A stretch of DNA of 10,227 nt. Origin: an uncultured Sulfitobacter sp. (GTDB lineage Bacteria > Pseudomonadota > Alphaproteobacteria > Rhodobacterales > Rhodobacteraceae). Each line of letters begins with the position of its first letter. Position 1 is the stretch's first letter. This document shows, piece after piece, positions 1-5,807 of the stretch. The notes below the pieces were generated by a model, which had not been told where the DNA came from, made no database searches, and saw only the letters and a program-made list of their open reading frames with translations. The position numbers were made by a program, and so were the translations under genes. The DNA lies in NCBI GenBank assembly GCA_937923365.1, contig CALAIJ010000307.1, forward strand, positions 1 to 10,227, written 5' to 3'.

Positions 1-98
1 AAACCTCATTTGCTGATCGGTGGTTTAGCGCGCGCGCCGCGCCCTCGCAAGTGGTCGAACGCGCCCTTGAAGCGGGAATGGTTTTATGGGCAACCTGA
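1..98 (+). CDS. C-terminal end of an unrecognised protein (partial)
   Basis: The third frame is open from the window edge (first full codon at base 3) to a TGA at 96-98. It encodes about 31 residues that end in ERALEAGMVLWAT. The composition (Ala/Arg-rich, ending in a hydrophobic strand-like stretch) and GC-rich third positions look like real coding sequence, and the stop lies 26 bp before the next gene's start, a normal operon spacing. I cannot assign a family from so short a tail. The first frame is also open across this stretch but runs into the VOC gene, so it is less likely. Confidence 0.5.
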   Translation, partial: TSFADRWFSARAAPSQVVERALEAGMVLWAT

Positions 99-112
99 AC
101 CAACATGCACAC

Positions 113-118
113 AAGAGG
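113..118 (+). promoter_or_regulatory. Shine-Dalgarno that fixes the VOC gene start
   Basis: AAGAGG lies 6 bases before the ATG at 125. The in-frame ATG at 86 would add 13 residues (ending in HKRPT) that do not resemble the fold, would overlap the end of the upstream gene, and has no comparable ribosome binding site. The start at 125 is therefore preferred. Confidence 0.65.
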
Positions 119-124
119 CCCACT

Positions 125-532
125 ATGAAACTTACCCTTCATCACGTCAGCTATAGCTCGGAAAATGTGGCCCGCATGGATGCGTTTTACCGTGACGTGC
201 TGTGTCTGGATAACGTGTCCGAAGATATTCCCAAACGCGAAGTCAACAAGGGTTACGCTGGTGATATTGCGTTTATCACGGATGGCGACATCCAGACCCA
301 CATAGCGCAAAAAGACCTGACAGTTGGATTTAAGACTGGCCACGCTGTCAATCCGGTGGAGCGTGGACACATCGCCTATCGCACCGATGATATTCAGGCG
401 GCGATGGCGCATCTCGATAAAATGGGCATTCAATATTCTGACTGGGGGCATACTGCGGCGGCCGAATGGCATCAGATATTTTTCTACGATCCGGATGGAA
501 ATGTGATCGAGATCCATCAGGTCGACAAATAA
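125..532 (+). CDS. VOC family (glyoxalase/bleomycin resistance/dioxygenase-like) protein
   Basis: This is a 135-residue single-chain VOC protein, the normal length for two beta-alpha-beta-beta-beta modules. The first module opens with LHHVSYSSENVARMDAFYRD (residues 5-24), the hallmark strand followed by a helix. The second opens with RGHIAYRTDD (80-89) and ends with YDPDGNVIEI (121-130). Likely metal ligands are His6 or His7, a His near 59, His82 and Glu129, which fit the usual His/His/Glu pattern of metal-dependent VOC enzymes. The substrate cannot be read from the sequence: candidates are lyases, dioxygenases and antibiotic-binding relatives. It lies 22 bp upstream of a metallo-hydrolase on the same strand, so the two are probably co-transcribed. 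It is cytosolic, with no signal peptide. Confidence 0.88.
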   Translation: MKLTLHHVSYSSENVARMDAFYRDVLCLDNVSEDIPKREVNKGYAGDIAFITDGDIQTHIAQKDLTVGFKTGHAVNPVERGHIAYRTDDIQAAMAHLDKMGIQYSDWGHTAAAEWHQIFFYDPDGNVIEIHQVDK

Positions 533-554
533 CATCGCTTAGGGAGACACAATT

Positions 555-1250
555 ATGAACATCATCTGGCTTGGCCACGGCAGCTTTCGCATTGAAATCG
601 AAGATCAGGTTTTGCTGGTTGACCCTTGGCTGACGGGCAATCCAATGCTGAGCGAAGACCAGCACGAGGCCGCCACAGCCGGTGCGACGCATATTCTGGT
701 CACGCACGGGCATTTTGACCATATCACGGATGTGCCCGATATTTCCAAGTCCACGGGCGCGCCTGTCTCTGGCATGTACGAACTGGCGCAGTTTCTGCAC
801 GCGGCTGGCGCGGTCGAAGGCCAAGCCTTTAACATGGGCGGCACGATTGCCTTAGGCGACAAAGTGACCGCCAGCATGGTGCCTGCCTCCCATTCCTCCA
901 GCGCGGATGTTGCCGATACGCGGCGCTATATGGGCAACGAAAGCGGGTTTATCCTGCGCGGCGAAGGCCAGAGCATCTATGTCTCGGGCGATACGGGCAT
1001 CATGGCGGACATGGACTGGATCGGCGATTTCTACAAACCCGATATCGGCATCTTGTCAGCGGGTGGCCACTTCACGATGGGCATGGCCGAGGCCGCCTAT
1101 GCCGCCAAACGCTACTTTGATTTCAAGACCGTGATCCCCTGCCACTACCGCACCTTCCCTTTGCTGGAGCAATCGGCGCAGGTGCTCGCAGACGGCTTGC
1201 TGGGCGTGAACGTGGTGGAGCCTGAGGTGATGCAGGCGATCAAGCTTTAG
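555..1250 (+). CDS. Metal-dependent hydrolase, UPF0173/UlaG-like metallo-beta-lactamase fold
   Basis: This 231-residue protein has the compact metallo-beta-lactamase fold of the UPF0173 group, at the family's usual length. It opens with MNIIWLGHGSFRIE, followed by LVDPWLTGNP (residues 21-30). The metal site is clear: HGHFDH at 51-56 (the HxHxDH motif), His113 in PASHSS, Asp146 in VSGDTG, His172 in GGHFTMG and His197 in PCHYRTFP. The family hydrolyses unknown substrates and is related to the UlaG lactonase and to RNase Z-like folds. AGGGAG sits about 8 bases before the ATG. It follows the VOC gene closely and converges on tadA with only 2 bp between the stop codons. The enzyme class is secure but the substrate is unknown. 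Confidence 0.92.
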   Translation: MNIIWLGHGSFRIEIEDQVLLVDPWLTGNPMLSEDQHEAATAGATHILVTHGHFDHITDVPDISKSTGAPVSGMYELAQFLHAAGAVEGQAFNMGGTIALGDKVTASMVPASHSSSADVADTRRYMGNESGFILRGEGQSIYVSGDTGIMADMDWIGDFYKPDIGILSAGGHFTMGMAEAAYAAKRYFDFKTVIPCHYRTFPLLEQSAQVLADGLLGVNVVEPEVMQAIKL

Positions 1251-1252
1251 CG

Positions 1253-1714
1253 TCAGGACCCACTAACCCTGCGCTGCGCAAAGAACGCTTTGAGCAAGGT
1301 TTCGCTCTCTTCGGCGGCAATTCCGTCGAAAACCTCCGGTGCGTGGTGGCACTGGGAATGCGCGAACACCCGCGCACCTGTGGCGACGCCACCCGATTTG
1401 GGATCGGACGCGCCGTAGTACAAGCGCGCCACCCGTGCGGCGGCAATGGCGCCTGCGCACATGGCACAGGGCTCAAGCGTGACGTAAAGCGCGTGACCGA
1501 TCAGCCGTTCGGACCCGACAGCGTGGCAAGCAGCGCGGATCGCCAGCACCTCGGCGTGGGCGGTGGGATCGTTCAGTTCGCGTGTCCGGTTGCCTGCAAC
1601 CGCGACCACCGCGCCCGATGGTGCGACAACAACGGCACCCACAGGCACTTCGCCACGGGCACCCGCCGCGCGGGCCGCATCCAGTGCGGCAGACATATGC
1701 GAGGTAAATTCCAC
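1253..1714 (-). CDS. tadA: tRNA adenosine(34) deaminase TadA
   Basis: TadA converts A34 to inosine at the wobble position of tRNA-Arg(ACG), a zinc-dependent hydrolytic deamination in the cytosol. With the start chosen here the protein has 153 residues, the usual family length. It shows REVPVGAV-like GEVPVGAVVV (21-30), the zinc and proton-shuttle motif TAHAE (His53, Glu55) and PCAMC (Cys83, Cys86) in LYVTLEPCAMCAGAI, then YYGASDPKSGG (99-109). I chose the GTG at 1714 because the in-frame residues before the ATG at 1696 (EFTSH before MSAALD) look like the conserved N-terminal helix, as in E. coli TadA. The ATG at 1696 (147 aa) lacks a Shine-Dalgarno; the GTG has only a weak AGGT upstream. The open frame continues further upstream over rluB but is shadow coding. 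It is divergent from rluB. Confidence 0.9.
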   Translation of the reverse strand: MEFTSHMSAALDAARAAGARGEVPVGAVVVAPSGAVVAVAGNRTRELNDPTAHAEVLAIRAACHAVGSERLIGHALYVTLEPCAMCAGAIAAARVARLYYGASDPKSGGVATGARVFAHSQCHHAPEVFDGIAAEESETLLKAFFAQRRVSGS

Positions 1715-1777
1715 GCCCCAACCTGCCCGCAAACCGCGCCCTTTCGCAAGGGAGGCAAACAGGCTAGAGGCTGCATC
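1715..1777. promoter_or_regulatory. Divergent tadA/rluB intergenic region
   Basis: These 63 bp separate two divergently transcribed RNA-modification genes and must hold at least part of both promoters. AGAGG at 1766-1770 serves as the rluB ribosome binding site, 7 bases before its ATG. I could not pick convincing -35/-10 hexamers for either direction, so the promoter role is inferred from layout alone. Confidence 0.4.
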
Positions 1778-2602
1778 ATGACAGATACCCCGAATGATAC
1801 GCCCCGCGCGGGTGACCGCATCGCCAAAGTCCTTGCCCGCGCAGGTGTCGCCAGCCGCCGCGAGGCGGAACGCATGATCGAAGCGGGCCGCGTACGTGTG
1901 AACGGCGACCAGATATCCTCGCCCGCGTTGAACGTCACACCTCAGGACGTGATCCTTGTGGACGGCAATCCCGTGTCGGAGCCCGAGCCTGCGCGCATGT
2001 GGCTGTATCACAAGCCATCGGGGCTGGTGACAACAACCCGTGATGAAAAGGGCCGTGGCACGATCTATGACGATATGCCCGCTGACATGCCCCGCGTGAT
2101 GACTGTGGGCCGTTTGGACCTGAACTCAGAAGGACTGCTGCTGCTGACCAACGACGGCGGCATCAAGCGCAAGCTTGAACTGCCCTCGACGGGCTGGCTG
2201 CGCCGCTACCGCGCGCGGGTGAATGGCCGCCCCGAAGACAAAACACTGGAGCCTTTGCGCCGTGGCATCACCGTGGACGGAGAGCGTTTTCAGCCGATGG
2301 AGGTCACGATTGACCGCCAGCAAGGCGCGAATGCCTGGCTGACGGTGGGCTTGCGCGAGGGCAAGAACCGCGAAATCCGCCGCGCGATGGAGCATGTCGG
2401 ATTGAGCGTGAACCGCCTGATCCGCGTGTCATACGGGCCGTTCCAACTGGGCGAGCTCAAAGCAGGCGCCGTCGAAGAAATCCGCCGCAAAATTGTCCGC
2501 GACCAATTGGGCATGGAAATCGAGACCCCCGTGGGCACCGCCAAGGCAAAACCCAAGCCTGCCAACCGGTTTTCGAAAAAACGCCCGCAAAAGCGCCGCT
2601 GA
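1778..2602 (+). CDS. rluB: 23S rRNA pseudouridine synthase, RsuA/RluB/RluE family
   Basis: This 274-residue protein has an N-terminal S4 RNA-binding domain (about residues 13-60: RIAKVLARAGVASRREAERM and VRVNGD) and an RsuA-type pseudouridine synthase domain (about 75-235). The catalytic motif GRLDLNSEGLLLLTNDG starts at 111, with the nucleophile Asp114. The family's second motif, EGKNREIRRAMEHVGL, lies at 194-209. The expected product is pseudouridine at the position equivalent to E. coli 2605 in helix 93 of 23S rRNA; RluB is the best guess within the family because RsuA and RluE share these motifs. The tail (about 255-274) is Lys/Arg/Pro-rich and probably disordered. The ATG at 1778 has AGAGG upstream and begins just before the S4 domain; longer in-frame versions would run antisense through tadA. 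Confidence 0.92.
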   Translation: MTDTPNDTPRAGDRIAKVLARAGVASRREAERMIEAGRVRVNGDQISSPALNVTPQDVILVDGNPVSEPEPARMWLYHKPSGLVTTTRDEKGRGTIYDDMPADMPRVMTVGRLDLNSEGLLLLTNDGGIKRKLELPSTGWLRRYRARVNGRPEDKTLEPLRRGITVDGERFQPMEVTIDRQQGANAWLTVGLREGKNREIRRAMEHVGLSVNRLIRVSYGPFQLGELKAGAVEEIRRKIVRDQLGMEIETPVGTAKAKPKPANRFSKKRPQKRR

Positions 2603-2635
2603 TTTCGCCAAAAAGAGCGGATGTCGCCCCATTCC

Positions 2636-2653
2636 GGCCCAGATCATCGGGCC
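2636..2653 (+). other. GC hairpin just upstream of the 67-aa membrane protein gene
   Basis: GGCCC at 2636-2640 pairs with GGGCC at 2649-2653 around an 8-base loop. It is followed by A residues, not T residues, on the + strand, so it is not an intrinsic terminator. It ends 3 bases before the AAGG that serves as ribosome binding site for the next gene. A role in translation is possible but is inference. Confidence 0.3.
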
Positions 2654-2663
2654 AAAAAGGCGC

Positions 2664-2867
2664 ATGAACCCGATACTTTTTCTTGCCGCGATCATCGCCT
2701 GCGTCTCCGCGCTTTACGCGCTTTATCTGGGCAGCCGTTCGGTGCGTCCGATGCTGAACGCATTTATGGCGTTGGGCCACAACAGCGACACTCTGCAAGC
2801 GCGGGTGTTTCCCATGCTGGCCTTTCTGGGCCTGCTGGCGATCTTGCTGAAACTCACCATATTCTGA
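2664..2867 (+). CDS. Small membrane protein, 67 aa, function unknown
   Basis: The product is a 67-residue, two-helix membrane protein. Hydrophobic segments cover about residues 3-23 (ILFLAAIIACVSALYALYL) and 48-66, joined by a short polar stretch with Arg25, Arg28 and the AFMALGHNSDT segment. AAGG lies only 3 bases before the ATG, a short spacing. An in-frame extension to 2493 would overlap rluB and adds basic, non-membrane sequence, so it is rejected. Its TGA (2865-2867) overlaps the Shine-Dalgarno GAGGA (2866-2870) of the xpaC-like gene that starts 10 bp downstream, which suggests coupled translation and a shared role. I do not recognise the family. Confidence 0.78.
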   Translation: MNPILFLAAIIACVSALYALYLGSRSVRPMLNAFMALGHNSDTLQARVFPMLAFLGLLAILLKLTIF

Positions 2868-2877
2868 GGACGGCGCG

Positions 2878-3765
2878 ATGACCCCATTTGAACGTATCCA
2901 GCGCAACAAGGGCATGCAGGCCTTTGCCTTCGAACATGAAAAACCGGCCACGCCAACAGCCCCATTTCCGCGAAACGTCAGTGGATTGACCGTCCTTGTC
3001 CTTGCGATCACGCCGTTGATGTACAAAGCGATGTTGGCCCCGACGGCTGAAAACATTGTGGGCTACGGCGGGCTGACGGCCTGCTTTGGTCTGGCGCTTT
3101 GGTCGATGGCAGCAGGTCTCAAGGCCGAAGCTATCTATGACGCGGCCCCCGTGGCCCGCGCCCCTGCCCGCCCGCGCAAGATGGTTGGTGCAGGTCTCAT
3201 GGGCCTTGGTGCTGCGGGTCTGACATGGTTTCAGGGCGGCGACATTTGGCAAGCGGCCAGCGTGATGGTGGTCACCACCCTTTTGTGCGCCGTGGCCTTT
3301 GGCCGTGATCCCGGCCGCCATAAGGGGTTCGAGACGGTGCAGGCCCGCCAATCCCACAAGATCGATGATCTGACCGCCCGCACGGGTCTGTTGATGGAGC
3401 GTGTCCGCGAAGCCGCCGCCATCCACGGCGACCGCGATGTCATGCCCCGCGTGCGCGCCTTTGACGATGCGGTGGACGCCCTGCTGAGTGCCGCAATGCA
3501 TGATCCGGCCCGTGTGGGCGCGTTGCGCAAGTTCTTTGGCGTCTATCTGGAGAGCGCGGCCGAAGCTTCCGAACGGTTTGCCGCCGTCTATTCCGGCACG
3601 GGCGATCCGCAAGCCAAGCAAAAGCATCTGGATTTGCTGGAAAAATTAACCGATGCCTTTGGGGCCAAGGCACATGATTATGCAGCGGCAGGCCAGATCA
3701 AACTGGATGTAGAGCATGAAGTTCTGACCACCGCTCTTAGTCAGGAACTGCGCCGCGCTACCTGA
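2878..3765 (+). CDS. XpaC-family membrane protein, copy 1
   Basis: This 295-residue protein belongs to the family labelled '5-bromo-4-chloroindolyl phosphate hydrolysis protein' (XpaC). The label comes from a B. subtilis phenotype, and no enzymatic activity is established. The N-terminal half has four likely membrane helices (about 34-53, 60-81, 102-119, 123-142), then a cytosolic helical region. It shares with copy 2 (4886-5764) the block GL.AEA.Y.A..VAR.PA.PRK (about 80-101), the AFG.DP...KG.E turn (140-151) and the region F.GVYL..A..A..F...YS.T.D.QA (220-246). In copy 2 the spacing is the same, so they are true paralogs. In B. subtilis xpaC sits next to yaaN (TelA family); a telA gene follows here too, after copy 2. 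Role inferred: membrane partner of TelA in stress response. Confidence 0.85.
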   Translation: MTPFERIQRNKGMQAFAFEHEKPATPTAPFPRNVSGLTVLVLAITPLMYKAMLAPTAENIVGYGGLTACFGLALWSMAAGLKAEAIYDAAPVARAPARPRKMVGAGLMGLGAAGLTWFQGGDIWQAASVMVVTTLLCAVAFGRDPGRHKGFETVQARQSHKIDDLTARTGLLMERVREAAAIHGDRDVMPRVRAFDDAVDALLSAAMHDPARVGALRKFFGVYLESAAEASERFAAVYSGTGDPQAKQKHLDLLEKLTDAFGAKAHDYAAAGQIKLDVEHEVLTTALSQELRRAT

Positions 3766-3900
3766 GCGACCAACGTCCCAGTTGCCAGCCCTGCCTGCAG
3801 TGGGCAGCAACTGCGCAAATTTTCCCCCTCGTCAGACATTCACATTGACCCCCGAACCGCCTAAGAGGTTGTGCCAAGACAAGGCACCACGGGGACACCA
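3766..3900. other. Intergenic gap between xpaC copy 1 and terC
   Basis: At 135 bp this is the longest gap inside the central cluster and probably a transcriptional break. It contains an imperfect hairpin (3781-3811) near the xpaC end and the terC ribosome binding site GGGGA at 3891-3895. A TTGACC at 3845-3850 resembles a -35 box, but I see no acceptable -10 at 16-18 bases from it, so a terC promoter here is plausible but not shown. Confidence 0.4.
3781..3823 (+). terminator. Possible weak intrinsic terminator after xpaC copy 1
   Basis: GTTGC (3781-3785) pairs with GCAAC (3807-3811) and GCCC (3788-3791) with GGGC (3802-3805), leaving small internal bulges (CA against A) and a loop of about 10 bases. 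A TTTT run follows at 3820-3823, 8 bases beyond the stem, farther than ideal. The position, 16 bases after the stop codon, fits a terminator or attenuator. The uneven stem and distant T run keep this tentative. Confidence 0.35.
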
Positions 3901-4719
3901 ATGACTGAACTGCTGACAATCGAAAATCTCGGAAACCTGATCATGCTCTGCTTTTTGCAGGCTGTGCTGGGGTTCGATAACCTTTTGTATATCTCGATCG
4001 AAAGCCAGCGTGCGCCCGTTGCGCAGCAGTCTGCAGTGCGCAAATGGGGCATTCTGATCGCGGTGGCCCTGCGGATTGTGCTGCTCTTCACTATGATCCA
4101 GTTGATTGATGCCATGGCCGAGCCGTTCTTCATCCTCAACTGGGAAGGTGTGCTGGAAGGTGGCGTGAACTTTGCCACGCTGGTGTTCATCATCGGTGGT
4201 GTCTTCATCATCTATACCGCCGTGAAGGAAATCAGCCACATGCTGGCGATTGAACACCTAGATACGGATGTGGAGCACAAGTCCGGCAAGTCCGCCGCGC
4301 AGGTGGTCATGCTGATCGTCTTTATGAACCTGATTTTCTCATTCGATTCAGTGCTTTCCGCGCTGGCCATCACGGATGTCTTTATCCTTCTGGCCACGGC
4401 GATCATCCTGTCGGGTCTGGCGATGCTGTTGCTGGCCGACAGTGTCACGCGGTTCCTGGAAGCCAACCGGATGTACGAAGTCCTTGGCCTCTTCATCTTG
4501 CTGATCGTGGGCATCGTGCTTTTGGGCGAAGCGGGTCAGGCGGCCTCTCACGCGATGCATGATCCTGATCTGGCGCTTAAATTCTTCGGCTACGAAGTGA
4601 TCCCGATGTCAAAGACCACCTTCTATTTCTCGGTCATCGTGCTGGTCGCGGTGGAGATCATCCAGTCCGGTTATACCCGCAAATTGAATGCAGAACGGCG
4701 GACAGGCACCAAGCATTAA
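3901..4719 (+). CDS. TerC-family integral membrane protein
   Basis: This 272-residue protein is a TerC-family transporter-like membrane protein with about seven helices (roughly 10-32, 48-70, 91-111, 134-156, 159-181, 193-214, 238-257). The family's acidic intramembrane motifs are present: GFDN at 24-27 and FSFDS at 146-150, which place Asp residues within the membrane, as expected for metal-ion binding. The cytosolic loop around 115-132 is charged (EHLDTDVEHKSGKS). Family members were named for tellurite resistance; Alx and Bacillus homologs are linked to manganese export. Which ion moves here cannot be read from the sequence. The ATG at 3901 has GGGGA 5 bases upstream; the GTG at 3871 would add 10 polar residues before the first helix and is less likely. 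It lies between two xpaC paralogs on the same strand. Confidence 0.9.
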   Translation: MTELLTIENLGNLIMLCFLQAVLGFDNLLYISIESQRAPVAQQSAVRKWGILIAVALRIVLLFTMIQLIDAMAEPFFILNWEGVLEGGVNFATLVFIIGGVFIIYTAVKEISHMLAIEHLDTDVEHKSGKSAAQVVMLIVFMNLIFSFDSVLSALAITDVFILLATAIILSGLAMLLLADSVTRFLEANRMYEVLGLFILLIVGIVLLGEAGQAASHAMHDPDLALKFFGYEVIPMSKTTFYFSVIVLVAVEIIQSGYTRKLNAERRTGTKH

Positions 4720-4730
4720 CCTAGCGAAGG

Positions 4731-4744
4731 TGCACAGAAGTGCA
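4731..4744 (+). repeat. Small perfect inverted repeat between terC and the 29-aa ORF
   Basis: TGCAC (4731-4735) and GTGCA (4740-4744) form a 5-bp stem around an AGAA loop, 11 bases after the terC stop. A second short pair, ATGTT (4746-4750) with AACAT (4762-4766), follows. Neither has a T run, so a terminator is unlikely; an operator, an mRNA processing site or chance are all possible. Confidence 0.3.
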
Positions 4745-4780
4745 TATGTTAGCGCAGCCCCAACATTTGCGGCGCATGGA

Positions 4781-4788
4781 AAGGAAGG
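4781..4788 (+). promoter_or_regulatory. Strong Shine-Dalgarno for the 29-aa ORF
   Basis: AAGGAAGG precedes the ATG at 4793; its AAGGA core lies 7 bases away, near the ideal spacing. It is one of the best ribosome binding sites in the window, and it is the main reason to treat the tiny ORF as translated from 4793 and not from the in-frame ATG at 4688, which lies inside terC. Confidence 0.6.
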
Positions 4789-4792
4789 CCTG

Positions 4793-4882
4793 ATGGCCCC
4801 GTCAACTTTGCAGAAACTCAGCTATGTGGCGTTGATCATTGTGATGTTCGGCACTGCCACCGGCTGGCTGGGAGGGCTCTAG
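4793..4882 (+). CDS. 29-aa single-helix membrane microprotein, function unknown
   Basis: This 29-residue peptide has a short polar start (MAPSTLQK) and one hydrophobic helix (about residues 10-28: SYVALIIVMFGTATGWLGGL). Helix-breaking glycines and a Trp near the end resemble small regulatory membrane peptides. The ribosome binding site is strong. Its last codons (Gly-Gly-Leu-stop) contain GGGAGGG (4870-4876), which acts as the Shine-Dalgarno for the next gene, whose ATG lies only 3 bases after the TAG. That makes translational coupling with xpaC copy 2 likely. Automated annotation would easily miss it. It could be a leader peptide or a subunit of the XpaC/TelA or TerC membrane complex. I do not know a named family. 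Confidence 0.65.
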   Translation: MAPSTLQKLSYVALIIVMFGTATGWLGGL

Positions 4883-4885
4883 GCC

Positions 4886-5764
4886 ATGGCGAAGCGGTAT
4901 GGCGGCAAGCACAGCCCTGACGGATCAAGCCAGAACACGCCTTTGGAGCGGGTCGAGGTTGATCCCGTGGGCGGGCGCGCAAATGTTCTGTTCATTCCTG
5001 CGATTCCGCTGGTGGCGACCTCGTTCAACGATGGCGCGCTTAGCCTTACGGCTGCGCTGATCGGCGCAGGTGTCTGGACACTGGCTGCATGGCTTCTGCG
5101 CGAAGGTTTGCAGGCGGAGGCCGAATACAACGCCCGCAAAGTCGCCCGCCGCCCTGCCTTGCCGCGCAAGATCATCTCAAGCGTGCTGACGGGTGTAGGC
5201 ACCGCCTTTGCCGTGCTGGCGCATCTTAACAGCTTGGGCGACATTCTGGCGCCTGTGCTTTTTGGTCTGATCACCTCTGGCCTGCATGTGGCCGCGTTTG
5301 GTCTTGATCCGCTCAAATCCAAAGGCATGGAGGGCATCGACACCTTTCAGCAAGACCGCGTCGCCCGCGTGGTGGACGAGGCGGAAAAGCATCTGTCAGC
5401 CATGTCTGACGCTATCCGGCGCTCCAATGACCTGACAGCAGCCAAGCGACTGGGCAAGTTCCAGCACACCGCCCGCAAGCTTATTCGCACGGTCGAGGAA
5501 GACCCCCGCGACCTGACAGCCGCGCGCAAATATCTGGGCGTCTACCTGCGCGGCGCGCGTGACGCGACGGCCAAGTTTGCCGACATCTACAGCCGCACCC
5601 AGGACGTGCAGGCCCGCGACGATTATATCGCGCTGTTGGATGATCTCGACCAGAACTTTGCCGCGCGCAATACCAAATCCCTGCTGGAAGATCGTGGCGA
5701 TCTGACAGTGGAAATCGACGTGCTGCGAGAGCGGCTTTCCCGTGAAGGCGTGCGCCTTGAATAG
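4886..5764 (+). CDS. XpaC-family membrane protein, copy 2
   Basis: This 292-residue paralog of the gene at 2878-3765 has the same architecture: a hydrophilic N-terminus (about 1-32), four hydrophobic segments (about 34-46, 52-72, 95-115, 118-140), then a long helical cytosolic part with heptad-like stretches. Shared landmarks are REGLQAEAEYNARKVARRPA (72-91), AFGLDPLKSKGME (137-149) and KYLGVYLRGARDATAKFADI (215-234). The C-terminal end (about 265-292) is acidic/basic, with RERLSREGV. The ATG at 4886 is supported by GGGAGGG at 4870-4876. It lies 43 bp before telA, with AAGGAG between them, so it is the copy directly paired with TelA, as XpaC is in B. subtilis (xpaC-yaaN). Biochemical function is unknown; a membrane platform for TelA is my inference. 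Confidence 0.87.
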   Translation: MAKRYGGKHSPDGSSQNTPLERVEVDPVGGRANVLFIPAIPLVATSFNDGALSLTAALIGAGVWTLAAWLLREGLQAEAEYNARKVARRPALPRKIISSVLTGVGTAFAVLAHLNSLGDILAPVLFGLITSGLHVAAFGLDPLKSKGMEGIDTFQQDRVARVVDEAEKHLSAMSDAIRRSNDLTAAKRLGKFQHTARKLIRTVEEDPRDLTAARKYLGVYLRGARDATAKFADIYSRTQDVQARDDYIALLDDLDQNFAARNTKSLLEDRGDLTVEIDVLRERLSREGVRLE

Positions 5765-5807
5765 CGCCACCCGACCCTTCACCCAATACTTTAAGGAGCC
5801 AGAGTAA

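Noticed and set aside
1343..1777. N-terminal extension of rluB through tadA
   Set aside because: The extra 145 residues are antisense to tadA and rich in Cys/His/Gly; the ATG at 1778 has a good ribosome site and precedes the S4 domain.
1715..2011. Upstream in-frame extension of tadA over rluB
   Set aside because: Homology to TadA begins at about 1714; the extra 99 residues are antisense to the S4 domain of rluB.
2636..2653. GC hairpin as an rluB terminator
   Set aside because: It is followed by A residues, not T residues, on the coding strand.
2854..3627. 257-codon minus-strand open frame opposite xpaC copy 1
   Set aside because: Composition (His/Gly/Arg-rich) is typical of antisense translation, and the plus strand has a paralog-supported gene.
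3845..3873. TTGACC as -35 of a terC promoter
   Set aside because: No matching -10 hexamer at an acceptable distance.
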